DNA of 64,000 bases, taken from the NCBI GenBank assembly GCA_039720395.1, contig CM077827.1:15353615-15417614 (forward strand). Reading direction: 5' to 3'. Shown here piece by piece: positions 12,596 through 24,084 of the stretch. Under the pieces are notes generated by a model. It was not told where the DNA came from, did no database searches, and was given only the letters and a program-made list of their open reading frames with translations. Position numbers and translations under genes: made by a program. The DNA is from Liquidambar formosana (Eukaryota > Streptophyta > Magnoliopsida > Saxifragales > Altingiaceae). Every line of letters starts with the position of its first letter. Positions within the stretch are counted from its first letter, which is position 1.

Positions 12596-12613
12596 TGGCG
12601 ACTCCACTGGGGA
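12596..12613 (+). other. GypA primer-binding site
   Basis: TGGCGACTCCACTGGGGA lies 3 nt after the 5' LTR. It begins with the TGG expected opposite a tRNA CCA end. It resembles the tRNA-Arg-type site I recall for Ogre/Tat elements; the exact tRNA was not checked. Confidence 0.8.
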
Positions 12614-13468
12614 TTTGTGGGCTAGACTCTATAAAGTTTAAATGGGCTAGGTTAATTTCTTATGTTTAATTAAAATCAATCACATTGCATCCGCTTGATT
12701 GTGTGCTTTCATTTATTGCATTGTGTGCGCAAACTCTTGCATGTTAGGATCGATGTCCCTCGATGTATCCTTGCCAATGATCGGCCTAGTCTCAACCTTG
12801 GTTTTCCTGATTCCATGTGTTGGGGCGAAAGCTATCAACCTCTCTTGCCTAGTACCCTTGGGCTTGCCCTTGGGTATATTAAATGAGTTAATCACGTACT
12901 GCTGGACCTACGCGGCGTTCCTGATGCCACATGTGGTTAGGTATAAGGATTGCTCAAGCAAGTGAAGGACCCTAGCCTACCCTTATCATTAGTCCATATA
13001 GACAGACTTGTAGGACACTACGGTCTCACCTTTATGCACCCACAATTGTTTGTAATGATGCTATGCCGTGTTTGTGGTGTGAGGCTTTATATCTTATGCC
13101 CTTAATATAGACCTTTAAACCCTAGCCTTCGTTAAGGCCATGGGTTAGGAGGAATAAATTAAGGAAATAGGATGTAAAGCTATGTTTGTGATGTGCTAGT
13201 CCTAGGGGATTAATTAAACCTAATTGAAGGACTCTATGCCCTATTCTTTAAAACATACCCTTAATCTATGACCCCTGTAAAGGTAATTGGATAAAAGGAA
13301 TGAATTAATTGAACATGGTGTAGAGACCGAATTCATTAAGGAAAATATGGAGGTTTAGGACAGATCCTTAGGCTAAAGGTTAAAACTTTTCTATCCATAG
13401 ACGTGCTGGCTTGGATCCGCAATCCACAAGGGCGTCTAGTGAGTGTTGAGTCTACCCATCAGACAGAC
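12614..13468 (+). other. GypA untranslated leader
   Basis: About 0.85 kb separates the PBS from the first Gag ATG. Only short incidental frames are present, so I see no additional upstream ORF such as the ORF1 of some Ogre elements. The TTTTCTATCCATAG just before 13401 could act as a splice acceptor for the LTR donor, but this is speculative. Confidence 0.55.
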
Positions 13469-16400
13469 ATGGCCGACGAAAGAACTAGTGAGGAGCACTT
13501 TGACCTTGAGGCTTGCCTGAAAGCCATCATGGCCAAGCTTGACCATACCGCCGAGACATCCGCTACCGCATTGAAAATGGCTCAAGAGAACCAACAGAAG
13601 ATGGCGGATCTTGAACAAAATGGCTCTAAGGCCCATTCCTCGGGTATACCTCATGGGGCTGGCACCGAAGAGGGACCTCAATCTAATGAGAACACCAAGA
13701 CAAGGGGGGAAAGTAGCTCGAAACCTGAGGTCACCAACCTAGAAGGGGAAGCCAAGGGGAAAGGTACTAGCAGTGATTCCGTGTTAGCTAGCAAGGTAGA
13801 AGCTTTGGAGAGAACCATAAAAGGGATTTGCAGGGCTGATGACATGGTCGATGTGCGGACTTTATCCCTGTTTCCAACGGCTCGTATTCCACTACAATTC
13901 AAGATGCCGGAGTTAGAAAAGTTCGATGGGACGGGTTGCCCTAAGACTCATTTGAAGATGTACGTGCGAGCTATGCACCCTCGAGGGGCTACTGACGAGC
14001 TTTTAGCTCAAATGTTCCATGAAACCTTGGCCACTTCTGCTTTGAAATGGTTCTTATCCTTGGATGAGAATAGAACCCGGACTTGGGAAGACATATGCAA
14101 TGAGTTTTCAGAGCACTACAAGTATAACACAGAGGTGGATGTTACTCGAAGAGACCTAGAAACTACCAAGCAAGGGGCTCATGAAACTTTCTCCGCTTAC
14201 ATTACAAGGTGGAGACAAAAGGCGTCGAGAATGACGGATAGGCCGAATGAGGAGGACCAAATTCAGTTAGTGGTTAAGAACCTGCTGCCCGTATATCACA
14301 AGCACCTATTTGCCCACTATTTCCCAAATTTCAAAGCTCTCATTGGGGCTGGCACGCAGGTTGAAGATGCTATCAATGATGGGACAATCAAGACTGAGGA
14401 AGTGAGGAGTCGCAAGACAAACTTTACTGGGAAGAACAATGCCGAGGTCAACACCATAACTCAACCAATCCAACCCTTTTCTCTCAATGATGTCAACCCA
14501 CCTCGCCAATTCACTGACCTATTCATGCCACTCGAAAGAGTCCTTGAAAAGCTCATAAGTCGTGACCTATTGAAGCCACTCGACCCAAGACCTCCACCAA
14601 ATCCCTTACCCAAGAGCTACAATGAGAATGAGTACTGCAAGTACCACCAATCCAAAGGCCATGCCACCAATCGCTGTATTCGCCTTCACCACCAAGTCCA
14701 AGACCTCATTGACAAGCAAGTCATTTCACCACCAACCCGTCCAAATGTCACCCGTAATCCTCTCCCATCACACAACAACACACCCCCACCCAACACCATA
14801 AATGCCATTGGAGTTGAATCCTCTCGCCCTCGCCATCCCATAAGACAATACACTCCGCTCCCCATGACCTTAACCCGTCTCTTCACCATTTGCCGCAATA
14901 ACAGCCTTATCATGCCACTTCCACCAAAGCCAAGGCCCTCAACCCCTCACCAATATTGCTAATACCATTGTGCACCCGGTCATGACACCGAGGCTTGTTC
15001 TATACTAAAGAAGATCATCCAAGACCTCATTGACCAAAAGGTTTTGTTGTTGCCAAAGAAATTTATCCAACAAGAGCTGAAAGAAAGATATGAAGCAGGG
15101 GATCCTCAGGTTGGCCTATTAGGTGAAGCGTCGGGGAAATATGATTACTATGTGCTGTACTCAAGCCCAAGTCCGATATCAGATGAGCCGATAGTCCCTT
15201 CAGGTTGGGATGACTTGCCGACAGAGATGGAGAGCATCGACATGATAGAATGGGATGACTTGATGAATGACTCCGAGGAAGTCCATGACATATGGGCTAG
15301 CGATGATGAGTTGGACCATATAACCAGAGGGGGTCGTCATTTCAAGCCCCCCCACCTAGAATCTGAAAATCCGTTGGAAGATTTGGAAGGGCAGAGGCGT
15401 CCTAGCTTGCAAGAAGAAGAGGATGAAGTGCTTAAGCAGCTGAAGAAGACCAATGCCAACATTACTATTTGGGGCTTGCTCATGGCCTCGCATAAGCACA
15501 GACAGACCGTGTTGAAACTGTTGAATCAGATACAAGTGCCTGTTGACACATCCCCCGAGGGATTGGTACATTTGGTGAATCCAACTCCCAAGAACTCAAC
15601 CATCGTGTTCACCGATGTAGACCTACCTAAAAGCGGGCCGAGCTATTCTCAAGCTCTCTATGTGACCGTTGACACTATGGGGAAGAGGGTTCCCACCGTT
15701 CTTATCGACAATGGGTCCGCACTGAATGTATGTCCTCTCCGAACTGCCACTGTTTTGGGTTTGGGACCCACTGATTTCACACCATCTGGGCAGACCGTAA
15801 GAGCTTATGACAACACCCGCCGAGAAGTAATAGGGGTAGTTACTTTGCCTCTTATCATGGGACCCACTGAATTTAGGGTAGAATTCCAAGTGTTAGATGT
15901 GCCGTCATGTTTCAACTTGTTGTTGGGCCGACCTGGGATCCATCCTACTGGGGCTGTGCCCTCTTCACTCCATCAAAAGGTGAAGTTTCCTTATGAAGGA
16001 GCCATAGTAACACTTCAAGGGGACTATGAATTGAAACTCGCAGGTGTGCCTATATGTGAGATACAACCTGAATCAGCAGCGATACCGCTATCTGGGTTTG
16101 ATTATGTCCAATGCATTGAGAAAGAGCTGAATGAATCATCACGCCATTACTCTTCTATAAAGCAGTACATCCCATATACTTTTTATCCAAGTTCTGACCC
16201 AGCCGTGGCAAATAAAAGTTTTGGTGATAGATACTTCACAGAAGGGCCGAATCCTCAAAGTTTGACAAGTTGGTACCACTCTATCCAAGATCTATATGGA
16301 AGCTTGAAAGAGGAAGACTGGGCAGAGAACCTTGATGCGGGGGCTATGACTGAAATGTTCCAAGACATGATCCTCACCGTGGAAGACTCGACCATTGAAG

Positions 16401-16518
16401 AACTCCAGGGTTCATCCATTAGCCATGCTACCGTGCCATTCCTGAATTGGTACCTTGAATGTGGTGTCATTGCGGAGATCCATGAAGAAGAAGACCTTGG
16501 CCTACCTGATAGTAGCTT
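13469..16518 (+). pseudogene. GypA gag-protease polyprotein (one nonsense codon)
   Basis: I place the start at ATG 13469 in good context (GACATGG); the frame is open upstream to a GTG at 13403, which is unlikely to initiate. Gag runs through a retrotransposon-gag domain (around KWFLSLDENRTRTWED) to two zinc-knuckle-like motifs of the form C-x-x-H-x3-GH-x-T-x2-C. The second is cut by TAA at 14960-14962, where Lys is expected, and the frame then continues unbroken. The aspartic protease follows with LIDNGSALNVCP and the LLLGRPG flap-side motif. The frame closes at TAG 16520-16522, but that codon lies inside the predicted intron, so in spliced RNA the product would fuse to RT. Confidence 0.88.
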
Positions 16519-16689
16519 GTAGGTGTCTTAGTTTAGTAATATTTCCCTAATTCAATAAGATGTATCTACTTTACTCACTTTGTGGAGTCATAGTATTGAT
16601 ACAGATTTGTTTGTTTTCCTTCTTTCTTTTGTGTGTCATTTCCATTATTCCTAGTCAATAAAGTGTGCTTTCTTTCTCTATATATGCAG
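16519..16689 (+). other. GypA intron between gag-pro and RT
   Basis: The donor is GTAGGT after CTT at 16518, and the acceptor is TATATGCAG at 16689. The interior is T-rich with several stops. Removing exactly 171 nt eliminates the gag-pro stop and joins it in frame to the RT exon through a few codons ahead of ATG 16709. Ogre elements are known to carry an intron at this position. The exact donor is inferred: a GT two bases after the TAG would leave the stop in place. Confidence 0.75.
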
Positions 16690-19183
16690 TGTCTCTTTTC
16701 TCTCCTCTATGGATATTTATGGCATGGATATAGATCCTAGGAACGATGTCCCCCCGGAGCTCGTTGAGCAAAGGAAAAGGGGCATCACCGAACCTAATAT
16801 GGATGAATTGGAATCAATCAACTTAGGGACGAATGAATTGCCAAGAATAGTTAAAATTGGGAAAACCCTCTCCCCCGTTGAAAAAGAAAAGATGATCTCC
16901 CTCTTGAAAGCCAACATTATGGCTTTTGCATGGTCTTATGAAGACATGCCTGGCATCGACCCCGATATTGTGCAACACTATATCCCCACTAATTCCCTAA
17001 AGAAGCTGGTAAAGCAGAAACTCAGAAGATTAAAACCAGAATGGGCTCTAAAAGTAAAAGAAGAGGTAACTAAACAACTAGACGCGGGTTTCCTCCAAGT
17101 TGTGGAGTACCCCGAGTGGTTGTCGAATATAGTCCCTGTGCCTAAAAAAGATGGGAAAGTGAGGATGTGTGTCGACTTCCGAGATCTCAACGCCGCGAGC
17201 CCTAAGGATGACTTTCCTTTACCCCATATCGACGTGTTGGTAGATAGCACGGTGGGACACGCACTCCTCTCCTTCATGGACGGATTCTCCGGGTATAACC
17301 AGATAAAGATGGCGCCTCAAGACATGGAGAAAACAGCCTTTATCACGCAATGGGGAACGTACTATTACAAGGTAATGCCTTTTGGCTTAAGAAACGCTGG
17401 GGCTACTTACCAAAGAGCAGCTACGACCTTATTGCATGATATGATCCATAAGGAAGTCGAGGTTTATGTCGATGATATGATCGTAAAGTCCGTGGATAGA
17501 GAAGGGCATTTCAAGGCACTAGAGAAATTCCTAGAGCGAGCAAAAAAGTACAATCTCCGTCTCAACCCACAGAAGTGCGCTTTTGGTGTCACTGCAGGCA
17601 AGTTATTGGGGTTTATGATCACTCAGAGAGGTATCGAAGTGGACCCAGGGAAGATAAAAGCTATTGTGGAGATGGAGCCGCCTAGCACTAAGAAGCAGAT
17701 CCGGGGTTTCTTGGGAAGGGTTCAATACATAAGCCGATTCATCGCCAACTTGACCATGGTTTGCGAACCAATCTTTAAATTGCTTAAGAAAGGTGTGCCA
17801 AAAGTATGGAACGAAGAATGCCAAGAGGCCTTTGAGACCATTGAGAAATACTTGAGCAATCCTCCAATCTTAGTTCCCCCACGGCAAGGTGCGCCGCTTT
17901 TGTTATACTTAACGGTCACCGAAACCGCGACGGGGGCTATGTTAGCTCAATATCTCGAAGGGTCTACAAAGGAGAATGCCATCTATTACTTAAGCAAGAA
18001 AATGACAGACTATGAAGTGAAGTACAATGCGATTGAAAAAGCTTGTGTGGCACTAGTATGGGCGACGCAGAAACTCCGGCACTACATGATGTCCTTCGAA
18101 GTGTTCTTGATAAGTCGCATGGACCCGTTGAAGTACCTGGTAGAAAGGCCAGTATTGTCATTCAGAACTGCTCGATGGTCAATTCTCCTCAACGAATTTG
18201 ACATCAAGTACGTGAATCAGAAGTCTATCAAGGGAAGCGTCATCGCAGACTACCTAGCCAGCTGTCCGGTGTCATCATCCGCTCCGTTCAACGATCAATT
18301 CCCAGATGAGGACGTGCTAGAGATTGGTAGAAAAACTTGGAGAGTATACTTCGATGGGGCAGCCAATAAGAAAGGTTATGGGATAGGAGTCCTGCTGGTC
18401 TCACCCGAAGAGGCATTTACACCGTTGGCGGTCAAGTTGGGGTTCGAAGCCACTAACAACATTGCTGAGTATGAGGCCTGTATCCTAGCACTGGAAGCGG
18501 CACTTGAATTGGGGATCAAAGAATTAGAAGTGTTCGGGGACTCGGCGCTAATCATTTGTCAGATAAAAGGGGAATGGAAAACTCGAGATGAGAAGCTGCT
18601 ACCCTACCATGCCTACCTGGAAGCTCTAACCAAGGAGTTCTCAGAGATAGAATTTAACTGCCTTTCAAGGAACAAGAACCAGTTCGCCGATGCCTTGGCG
18701 ACCCTAGCATCCATGGTGGAGATACCTGAAGAGGGAAATGTGAAGCCGTTGGTGATAGAATGCCGAGACAAACCTGTGTACTGTTGTGCAATCCGAGGAG
18801 GAGAGGTAAATGATGGCCACCCGTGGTTCCATGACATAATGAAGTTCATTGAAGAAAGGGAGTACCCAGAAGGAGCATCTCCCATTGATAGAAAAACCCT
18901 AAGGCGATTGGCAAGTCACTATGTACTTTGTGGAGGAAAGCTATATCGAAGGTCATACGATGGGATCCACCTGCTGTGTGTCACCGAGGAGGAAGCCGAG
19001 CATCTGATTAAAGAAATCCATGAAGGAACAGGGGCTCCGCACATGAACGGCTATATGTTAGCTAAGAAAATCATGAGGTTAGGCTATTATTGGTCTACCA
19101 TGGAAAGAGCCACGCACATGTCAAGAAGTGCCACAAATGCCAACTGTTCGCCAGTGGACAACATTTGCCTTCTATGCCTTTAA
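16690..19183 (+). pseudogene. GypA reverse transcriptase and dual RNase H
   Basis: RT motifs are clear: VPVPKKDGKVRMCVDFRDLN, FMDGFSGYNQI, and the catalytic YVDD (in EVYVDDMIVKS). A degenerate gypsy RNase H follows (YYLSKKMTDYEVKYNAIEKACVAL), then a second RNase H with its acidic residues in place (YFDGAAN, EYEACILALE, FGDSAL, NQFADALATLAS). The second RNase H is a hallmark of the Tat lineage. About four bases are missing near 19109 compared with GypB (ATTG of GAGATTGCC), which throws the last 25 codons out of frame and cuts RT-RH off from integrase. Confidence 0.92.
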
Positions 19184-20064
19184 CGAGTATGTCATCACCT
19201 TGGCCATTCGCGGTATGGGGGATAGATATCATCGAACAGATCAAGCCAAAGGCATCAAATGGGCATGAATACATCCTGGTCGCCATCGACTACTTCACTA
19301 AGTGGGTGGAAGCAGCGTCCTTCAAGACCTTAAATTCCAAGAAGGTAGCACAGTTCATACAGCACAACATCATCTATCGATATGGGGTACCGCATGAAGT
19401 TATCTCAGACAATGGCCAGCACTTTCAGAAAGAAACCCATGAGCTCTTGCAAAAGTACAGCATAGTTCACCATCTGTCATCACCATACCGTCCTCAGACT
19501 AATGGAGCGGTGGAAGCAGCTAACAAGAACATCAAGAAGATACTACAGAAGACTGCGGACTCACACACAGACTGGCATGAGAAGTTGCCATTGGCTCTAT
19601 GGGGTTACAGAACATCAATAAGGTCGTCAACAGGGGCTACCCCTTATTCTCTAGTTTATGGAATGGAGGCCATGTTGCCAGTTGAATTAGAGGTTCCTTC
19701 ATTAAGGGTTGCTGTGGAGAGCCAGATAATAGAAGTGGACTGGGTTAAGAGCCGCTATGATGAGTTAGCTTTGCTGGATGAAAGGCGTTTAAGGGCGTTG
19801 TATCATGTTCAGGGGTATCAACGGAGAGTTGCCAGAGCATTCAACAAGCATGTCAAAGATCGAGGTCTAAAGAAAGGGGATGTAGTGCTGAAAGAAATCA
19901 GAGCTCCAGTGTTCGATCCGCGGGGAAAATTCAAGCCAAGTTGGGGTGGGCCATACATTATGAAAGAGATATTGCCAGCAGGGGCTGTTCGCCTCATGGA
20001 TTTAGATGGAATTGAGTTCGCTCGTCCAACTAATTTGGATCAATTGAAGAAATATCATGTTTGA
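19110..20064 (+). pseudogene. GypA integrase (out of frame with RT)
   Basis: The zinc-binding N-terminus spans the frameshift: the histidines lie before it and CHKC after it. The catalytic core is complete, with Asp in WGIDII, Asp in VISDNGQHF and Glu in NGAVEAANKNIKK. The C-terminal GPY/F module reads GGPYIMKEI. There is no chromodomain, in agreement with Tat rather than chromovirus ancestry. Apart from the upstream 4-nt deletion the frame is intact. Confidence 0.9.
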
Positions 20065-20156
20065 AGCCTGCTAGGTTGAAAACCCGTAAGGGCGGCCTAG
20101 GCAAAAGTTAAGGCATAAGAACTACGTAAGACCTGATTCTCCATTCAAAAACAAAA

Positions 20157-20187
<31 letters not shown>

Positions 20188-20392
20188 AAAAAAAAAGAAG
20201 AAAAAAAAACCATGGAGATACGTAGGCAACCCATAAAGTTACCTTGGGTGCGGTCTAAATCAAACAAGAAAATCCCAAGTTTGATTTATTATTGGCAATT
20301 TATTCAAAACTAAAATTGATTGACATAGCAATTCATTGGTATTAAGTAAAAGAACTATAAATATGCCATAAATATCCTATTCTATTGAGTCT
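20065..20392 (+). other. GypA region between pol and the convergent antisense gene
   Basis: It has no gene. A long A-rich tract (about 20145-20205) is followed at 20214-20255 by a block that includes GAGATACGTAGGCAACCC and CCTTGGGTGCGGTC. The block is conserved in GypB (50000-50041) and GypC (62064-62105). Sense pol and the antisense gene converge here, so shared 3'-end or polyadenylation signals are plausible. Confidence 0.6.
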
Positions 20393-21679
20393 TCAGTTTT
20401 TCTTGGGCTTCTTTGCAGCTCGCTCCTCAGCTTTCTTCTTCTCTCTTTCATGTCTTCTTTTCTTCCTCAAGTCATGTTCATAAGCTGCTGTCACTGCTTC
20501 CATAATATCTTCTCTGCAAGGTCTAAGTCCATCATTCTTGATAAGTCCAAAAATCCTTTCTCTTCGAGTAGTCTCTCGCTCACCCAAATTGCTTTTCAAC
20601 CATTCCTTATACTCGAGGCTCATCATATACGGACCATCAGTATTCATAACTTGGGTTAGTATCAACTTGCTAGGCCATCGGTCCTTCGCCCAAGTCACTA
20701 CAGAAAGACCCGCAGGCACCACAGGATAGTCACCTTTCAAGGAAGTGGGTATGGTTTGCATGGCGCCCATCTGACGCAGAACCCTTGAAGGCCAATAGAA
20801 GGAAGTAGACCTCAGTCCTATGAGTCTCACCATGGCGCATCCAGAAGTCTGCAGAAGCACCTGGTCACTGCAGCCCCATATGAATACAAACCACTTGACA
20901 CTCCTCCAAGAAAGGGTTTGGAAGTAACCTAGCCAATCTCTTAATGAAAATTGCCCAGGTAGTTCAATGCGGCGAAGGCAGTAATGCTGGGGCTTGTATG
21001 GTGTAATGGCAACTGGTGACAAGAAATCCAGTCTTTCAAGCAACCACATCTGCAGTAGAATGGGGCTACCTCCTAAAGGAACCTTTGGGTCCTCATGAGT
21101 TTTATCCAAACCATTCAGGGTTTCAGCTAGCACCATGGGAATCAAGTTATGGCCCTTGGCAAGGAGAGGAATCAAGTCACAGATTTGAATGGGAACATGT
21201 GGAGTACCAGTGGAAATAAGAAAACGACCAATGAGGCAAAAGGCAAGAGCATGCTTAATAGGAAAGGTAAAATTCAGAATACCTTTACTATCATAAGCTA
21301 AAAAAGAGGTTGCCAATTTCATCAAGTCTACTATATGGTCCTTTACAAACGTAGAGGCATATTGTGGGTGAATCCCAAGTAGATTGGAGAAAGAAGTAAG
21401 AAAGCTTGGGCGAGGAGTAGGGAGAATGAAAGGACCTATCGTTGAAACTCCATACAATGCACAGAATTCCTCCATGGTTGGGCACAGTTCTTCATAGTTG
21501 AAGCGGAACACATGAACTTGAGGATCCCAAAAATATGTAGCAGCAGTCAAGAGGTTCGTTTCAAGCCTCACATGCCTCAAGGAGAGCAATGGATCCAAGC
21601 CAAAGCACTTGAACTCAGATTTTGCTTCAGCACTCATAACTCTCAAAAACCCTCCTAAAAATTTGTCTAGAGCCTCCAT
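20393..21679 (-). CDS. GypA antisense intronless gene, 428 aa, plant-mobile-domain-like
   Basis: The frame is open from ATG 21679 and runs opposite to gag-pol. N-terminal features are MEALDKFL and GLDPLLSLRHV; around residue 66 is EELCPTMEEFCALYGVS, which resembles the L-T-x-E-D-x-x-L-L-G element of plant mobile domain proteins. The middle is hydrophobic and Trp-rich, and the last 30 residues are strongly basic (RKKRRHEREKKKAEER), a likely nuclear localisation signal and coiled stretch. Length is identical in GypB and GypC. A TATA box (CTATAAAAA) lies at 21736-21728 on the minus strand. Antisense extra ORFs with plant-mobile-like domains are known from Tat elements; I also recall DUF7745 for this type, unverified. 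Function is unknown. Confidence 0.85.
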   Translation of the reverse strand: MEALDKFLGGFLRVMSAEAKSEFKCFGLDPLLSLRHVRLETNLLTAATYFWDPQVHVFRFNYEELCPTMEEFCALYGVSTIGPFILPTPRPSFLTSFSNLLGIHPQYASTFVKDHIVDLMKLATSFLAYDSKGILNFTFPIKHALAFCLIGRFLISTGTPHVPIQICDLIPLLAKGHNLIPMVLAETLNGLDKTHEDPKVPLGGSPILLQMWLLERLDFLSPVAITPYKPQHYCLRRIELPGQFSLRDWLGYFQTLSWRSVKWFVFIWGCSDQVLLQTSGCAMVRLIGLRSTSFYWPSRVLRQMGAMQTIPTSLKGDYPVVPAGLSVVTWAKDRWPSKLILTQVMNTDGPYMMSLEYKEWLKSNLGERETTRRERIFGLIKNDGLRPCREDIMEAVTAAYEHDLRKKRRHEREKKKAEERAAKKPKKN

Positions 21680-21727
21680 AATTTCTAATGAATGAATACA
21701 AGTAGGTTTAGGAACCTCTTGGATGTG

Positions 21728-21736
21728 TTTTTATAG
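21728..21736 (-). promoter_or_regulatory. TATA box of the GypA antisense gene
   Basis: CTATAAAAA on the minus strand, about 50 bp before the ATG. The same box is at 48519-48527 in GypB and 60582-60589 in GypC, always 86-87 bp from the edge of the palindrome. Confidence 0.65.
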
Positions 21737-21822
21737 GGAAAAGGTCACAAATCCAAGTTCAAATAGGAAAAAACCCATCAGAATAGGAAGTTTCCTATTC
21801 AAAGTGGGATTTCCGCTTTGGG

Positions 21823-21880
21823 CTCGGGTAACCACCCAGGCCTGGGCGGCTAGCCTCCCGAGGCCTGGTGGTCACCCAAG
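21823..21880. repeat. Chimeric palindrome, 58 bp, single GCTAGC lobe
   Basis: The left half and its flank (AAGTGGGATTTCCGCTTTGG) match the palindrome beside the intronless gene of GypB. The right half and its flank (CACCCAAGCCACTTTGTTT) match the palindrome upstream of the spliced gene. The switch is within GGCGGCTAGCC. It marks deletion of the spliced antisense gene. Confidence 0.88.
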
Positions 21881-22139
21881 CCACTTTGTTTTGGTTTTGC
21901 TTCTCGCTTTGTCTCGCCTTGGCGCGTGATCAAACCTCCTTCCAAATGAGATATTCAACACTTTTTGAGCGTAAAATCAATCAAATTCCATCTTGAAATC
22001 AATTCCTTGAATTGATTTTATGTTCAAAAGGGTTGAATATATTTCCCCTGTGTCATGCCAACTCAAGTGACAATGTGTTAAGTCACTTTCCTCTTGCACC
22101 ATGCCTGTTCAATCTTGATAAATTGATCATATATCCTCA

Positions 22140-24000
22140 TTTCAAATCTTGATTTTTCATCCCACTTGGTTGAATATACTCATCACTTGAATATATTCTT
22201 CCATTTCAAAAGTGTATTCACTCTTTGAATATGCTTCTCGGTTTCAAATTCTCATTCCCTATCCTACTTGGTTGAATATATTCATCACTTGAATATATTT
22301 TTCCATTTCAAAAGTGTATTCACCCTTTGAATATGCTTCTCGGTTTCAAATTCTCATTCCCTATCCTACTTGGTTGAATATATTCATCACTTGAATATAT
22401 TTTTCCATTTCAAAAGTGTATTCACCCTTTGAATATGCTTCTCAGTTTCAAATTCTCATTTTCTATCATACTTGGTTGAATATATTCATCACTTGAATAT
22501 ATTCTTCCATTTCAAAAGCATGTTCGCCCATTGAATATGCTTCCTAGTTTCAGATCCTCATTATCACTTACTTGGTTAAATATATTCATCACTTGAATAT
22601 ATTTCTCCATTTCAATGGTATGTTCATCACTTGAACATACTTCTCAGATATTTTGTCACTTACTTGGTTAAGTATATCCATCGCTTGGGTACACTTCTCC
22701 ATTTCAATGGTATGTTCATCACTTGAACATACTTCTCAGATCATTTGTCACTTACTTGGTTAAGTATATCCACCACTTGGGTATATTTTTTCCATTTCAA
22801 TGGTATACTCATCACTTGAGTATACTTCTCAGATATTTTGCCACTTACTTGGTTAAGTATATCCATCGCTTGGGTATATTTCTCCATTTCAATGGTATGT
22901 TCATCACTTGAACATACTTCTCAGAATATTTGTCACTTACTTGGTTAAATATATTCATGACTAGAATATATTTCTCCATTTCAATGGTGTACTCATCACT
23001 TGAGTACACTTCTCAGATTATTCTCTATCTTACTTGCTTAAGTATATCCATCGCTTGGATATATTTCTCTATTTCAATGGTATGTTTATCACTTAAACAT
23101 ACTTGTCACTTACTTGGTTAAGTATATCCATCACTTGGATATATTTCTCTATTTCAATGGTATGTTTATCACTTAAACATACTTGTCACTTACTTGGTTA
23201 AGTATATTCGTGACTAGAATATATTTCTCCATTTCAATGGTGTACTCATCACTTGAGTACACTTCTCAGATTATTCTTATCTTACTTGGTTAAATATATC
23301 CGTCGTTTGGATATATTTCTCCATCTCAATGGTATGCTCATCACTTGAGTGTACTTCTCAGCTTACTTGGTTAAATATATCCATCACTTGGATACATTTC
23401 TCCATTTCAAAAGTATGTTCATCACTTGAACGTACTTCTCAGTCTTTTTCAATCATTAAGTATACTCATCACTTGAGTATATTTCTCAGCATCTTTTTCA
23501 TCACTTGGTTAAATATGTTCGTGACCTGAATATATTTCTCCATTTCAAAAGTACACTCATCACTTGAATACACCTCTCAGATTATTCTTATCCTACTTGG
23601 TTAAAGATATCCATCGCAATGGTATGCTCACCACTTGAGTATACTTCTCAGATTTCATTCTCAGATTACTTGGTTAAATATATTCGTGACCTGAATATAT
23701 TTCTCCATTTCAGTGGTATACTCATCACTTGAGTATACTTCTCAGATATTTTGTCACTTACTTGGTTAAGTATATCCATCGCTTGGATATATTTCTCCAT
23801 TTCAAAGGTATGTTCATCACTTGAACGTACTTCTCAGATTTCATTCTCATCACTTGGTCAAATATATTCGTGACTAGAATATATCTTTCCATTTCAAAAG
23901 TATGTTCATTCGTAGTGGCTTGAATATGCTTCTCTTATCAATTCTCAACCCTCAGTGGTTTAAGTATACTCATGACTTGAGTACACTTCCTTATTTCAGT
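22140..24000 (+). repeat. GypA array of tandem hairpins
   Basis: About 1.85 kb of irregular tandem repeats joined by a CTCCATTTCAA spacer. Each subunit is a small hairpin with a 5-nt loop, mostly TCACT. Examples: arms GTATACTCA/TGAGTATAC (22803-22825), GTATGTTCA/TGAACATAC (22710-22732), AATATATTCA/TGAATATATT (22275-22299), and TATATCCA/TGGATATA with loop TCGCT (23043-23063). The arms vary while remaining complementary. Short frames in it are not genes. Tandem repeats in this 3' position are known for Ogre/Tat elements. Confidence 0.9.
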
Positions 24001-24084
24001 CTCAGGTTTTCAACCTCCCATCATTGTTGGTATCAGTGTGTGATTTCTCCGGGCTTTTTGGCCAAAAATGGGTTGTTCTTTATC

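Noticed and set aside
13403..13468. GTG at 13403 as start of GypA Gag
   Set aside because: Plant initiation at GTG is unlikely; ATG 13469 has good context and precedes the Gag-like region.
22723..23529. Several short frames in the GypA repeat array
   Set aside because: Translations of tandem repeats without start context or domain; the array is better explained as non-coding hairpins.
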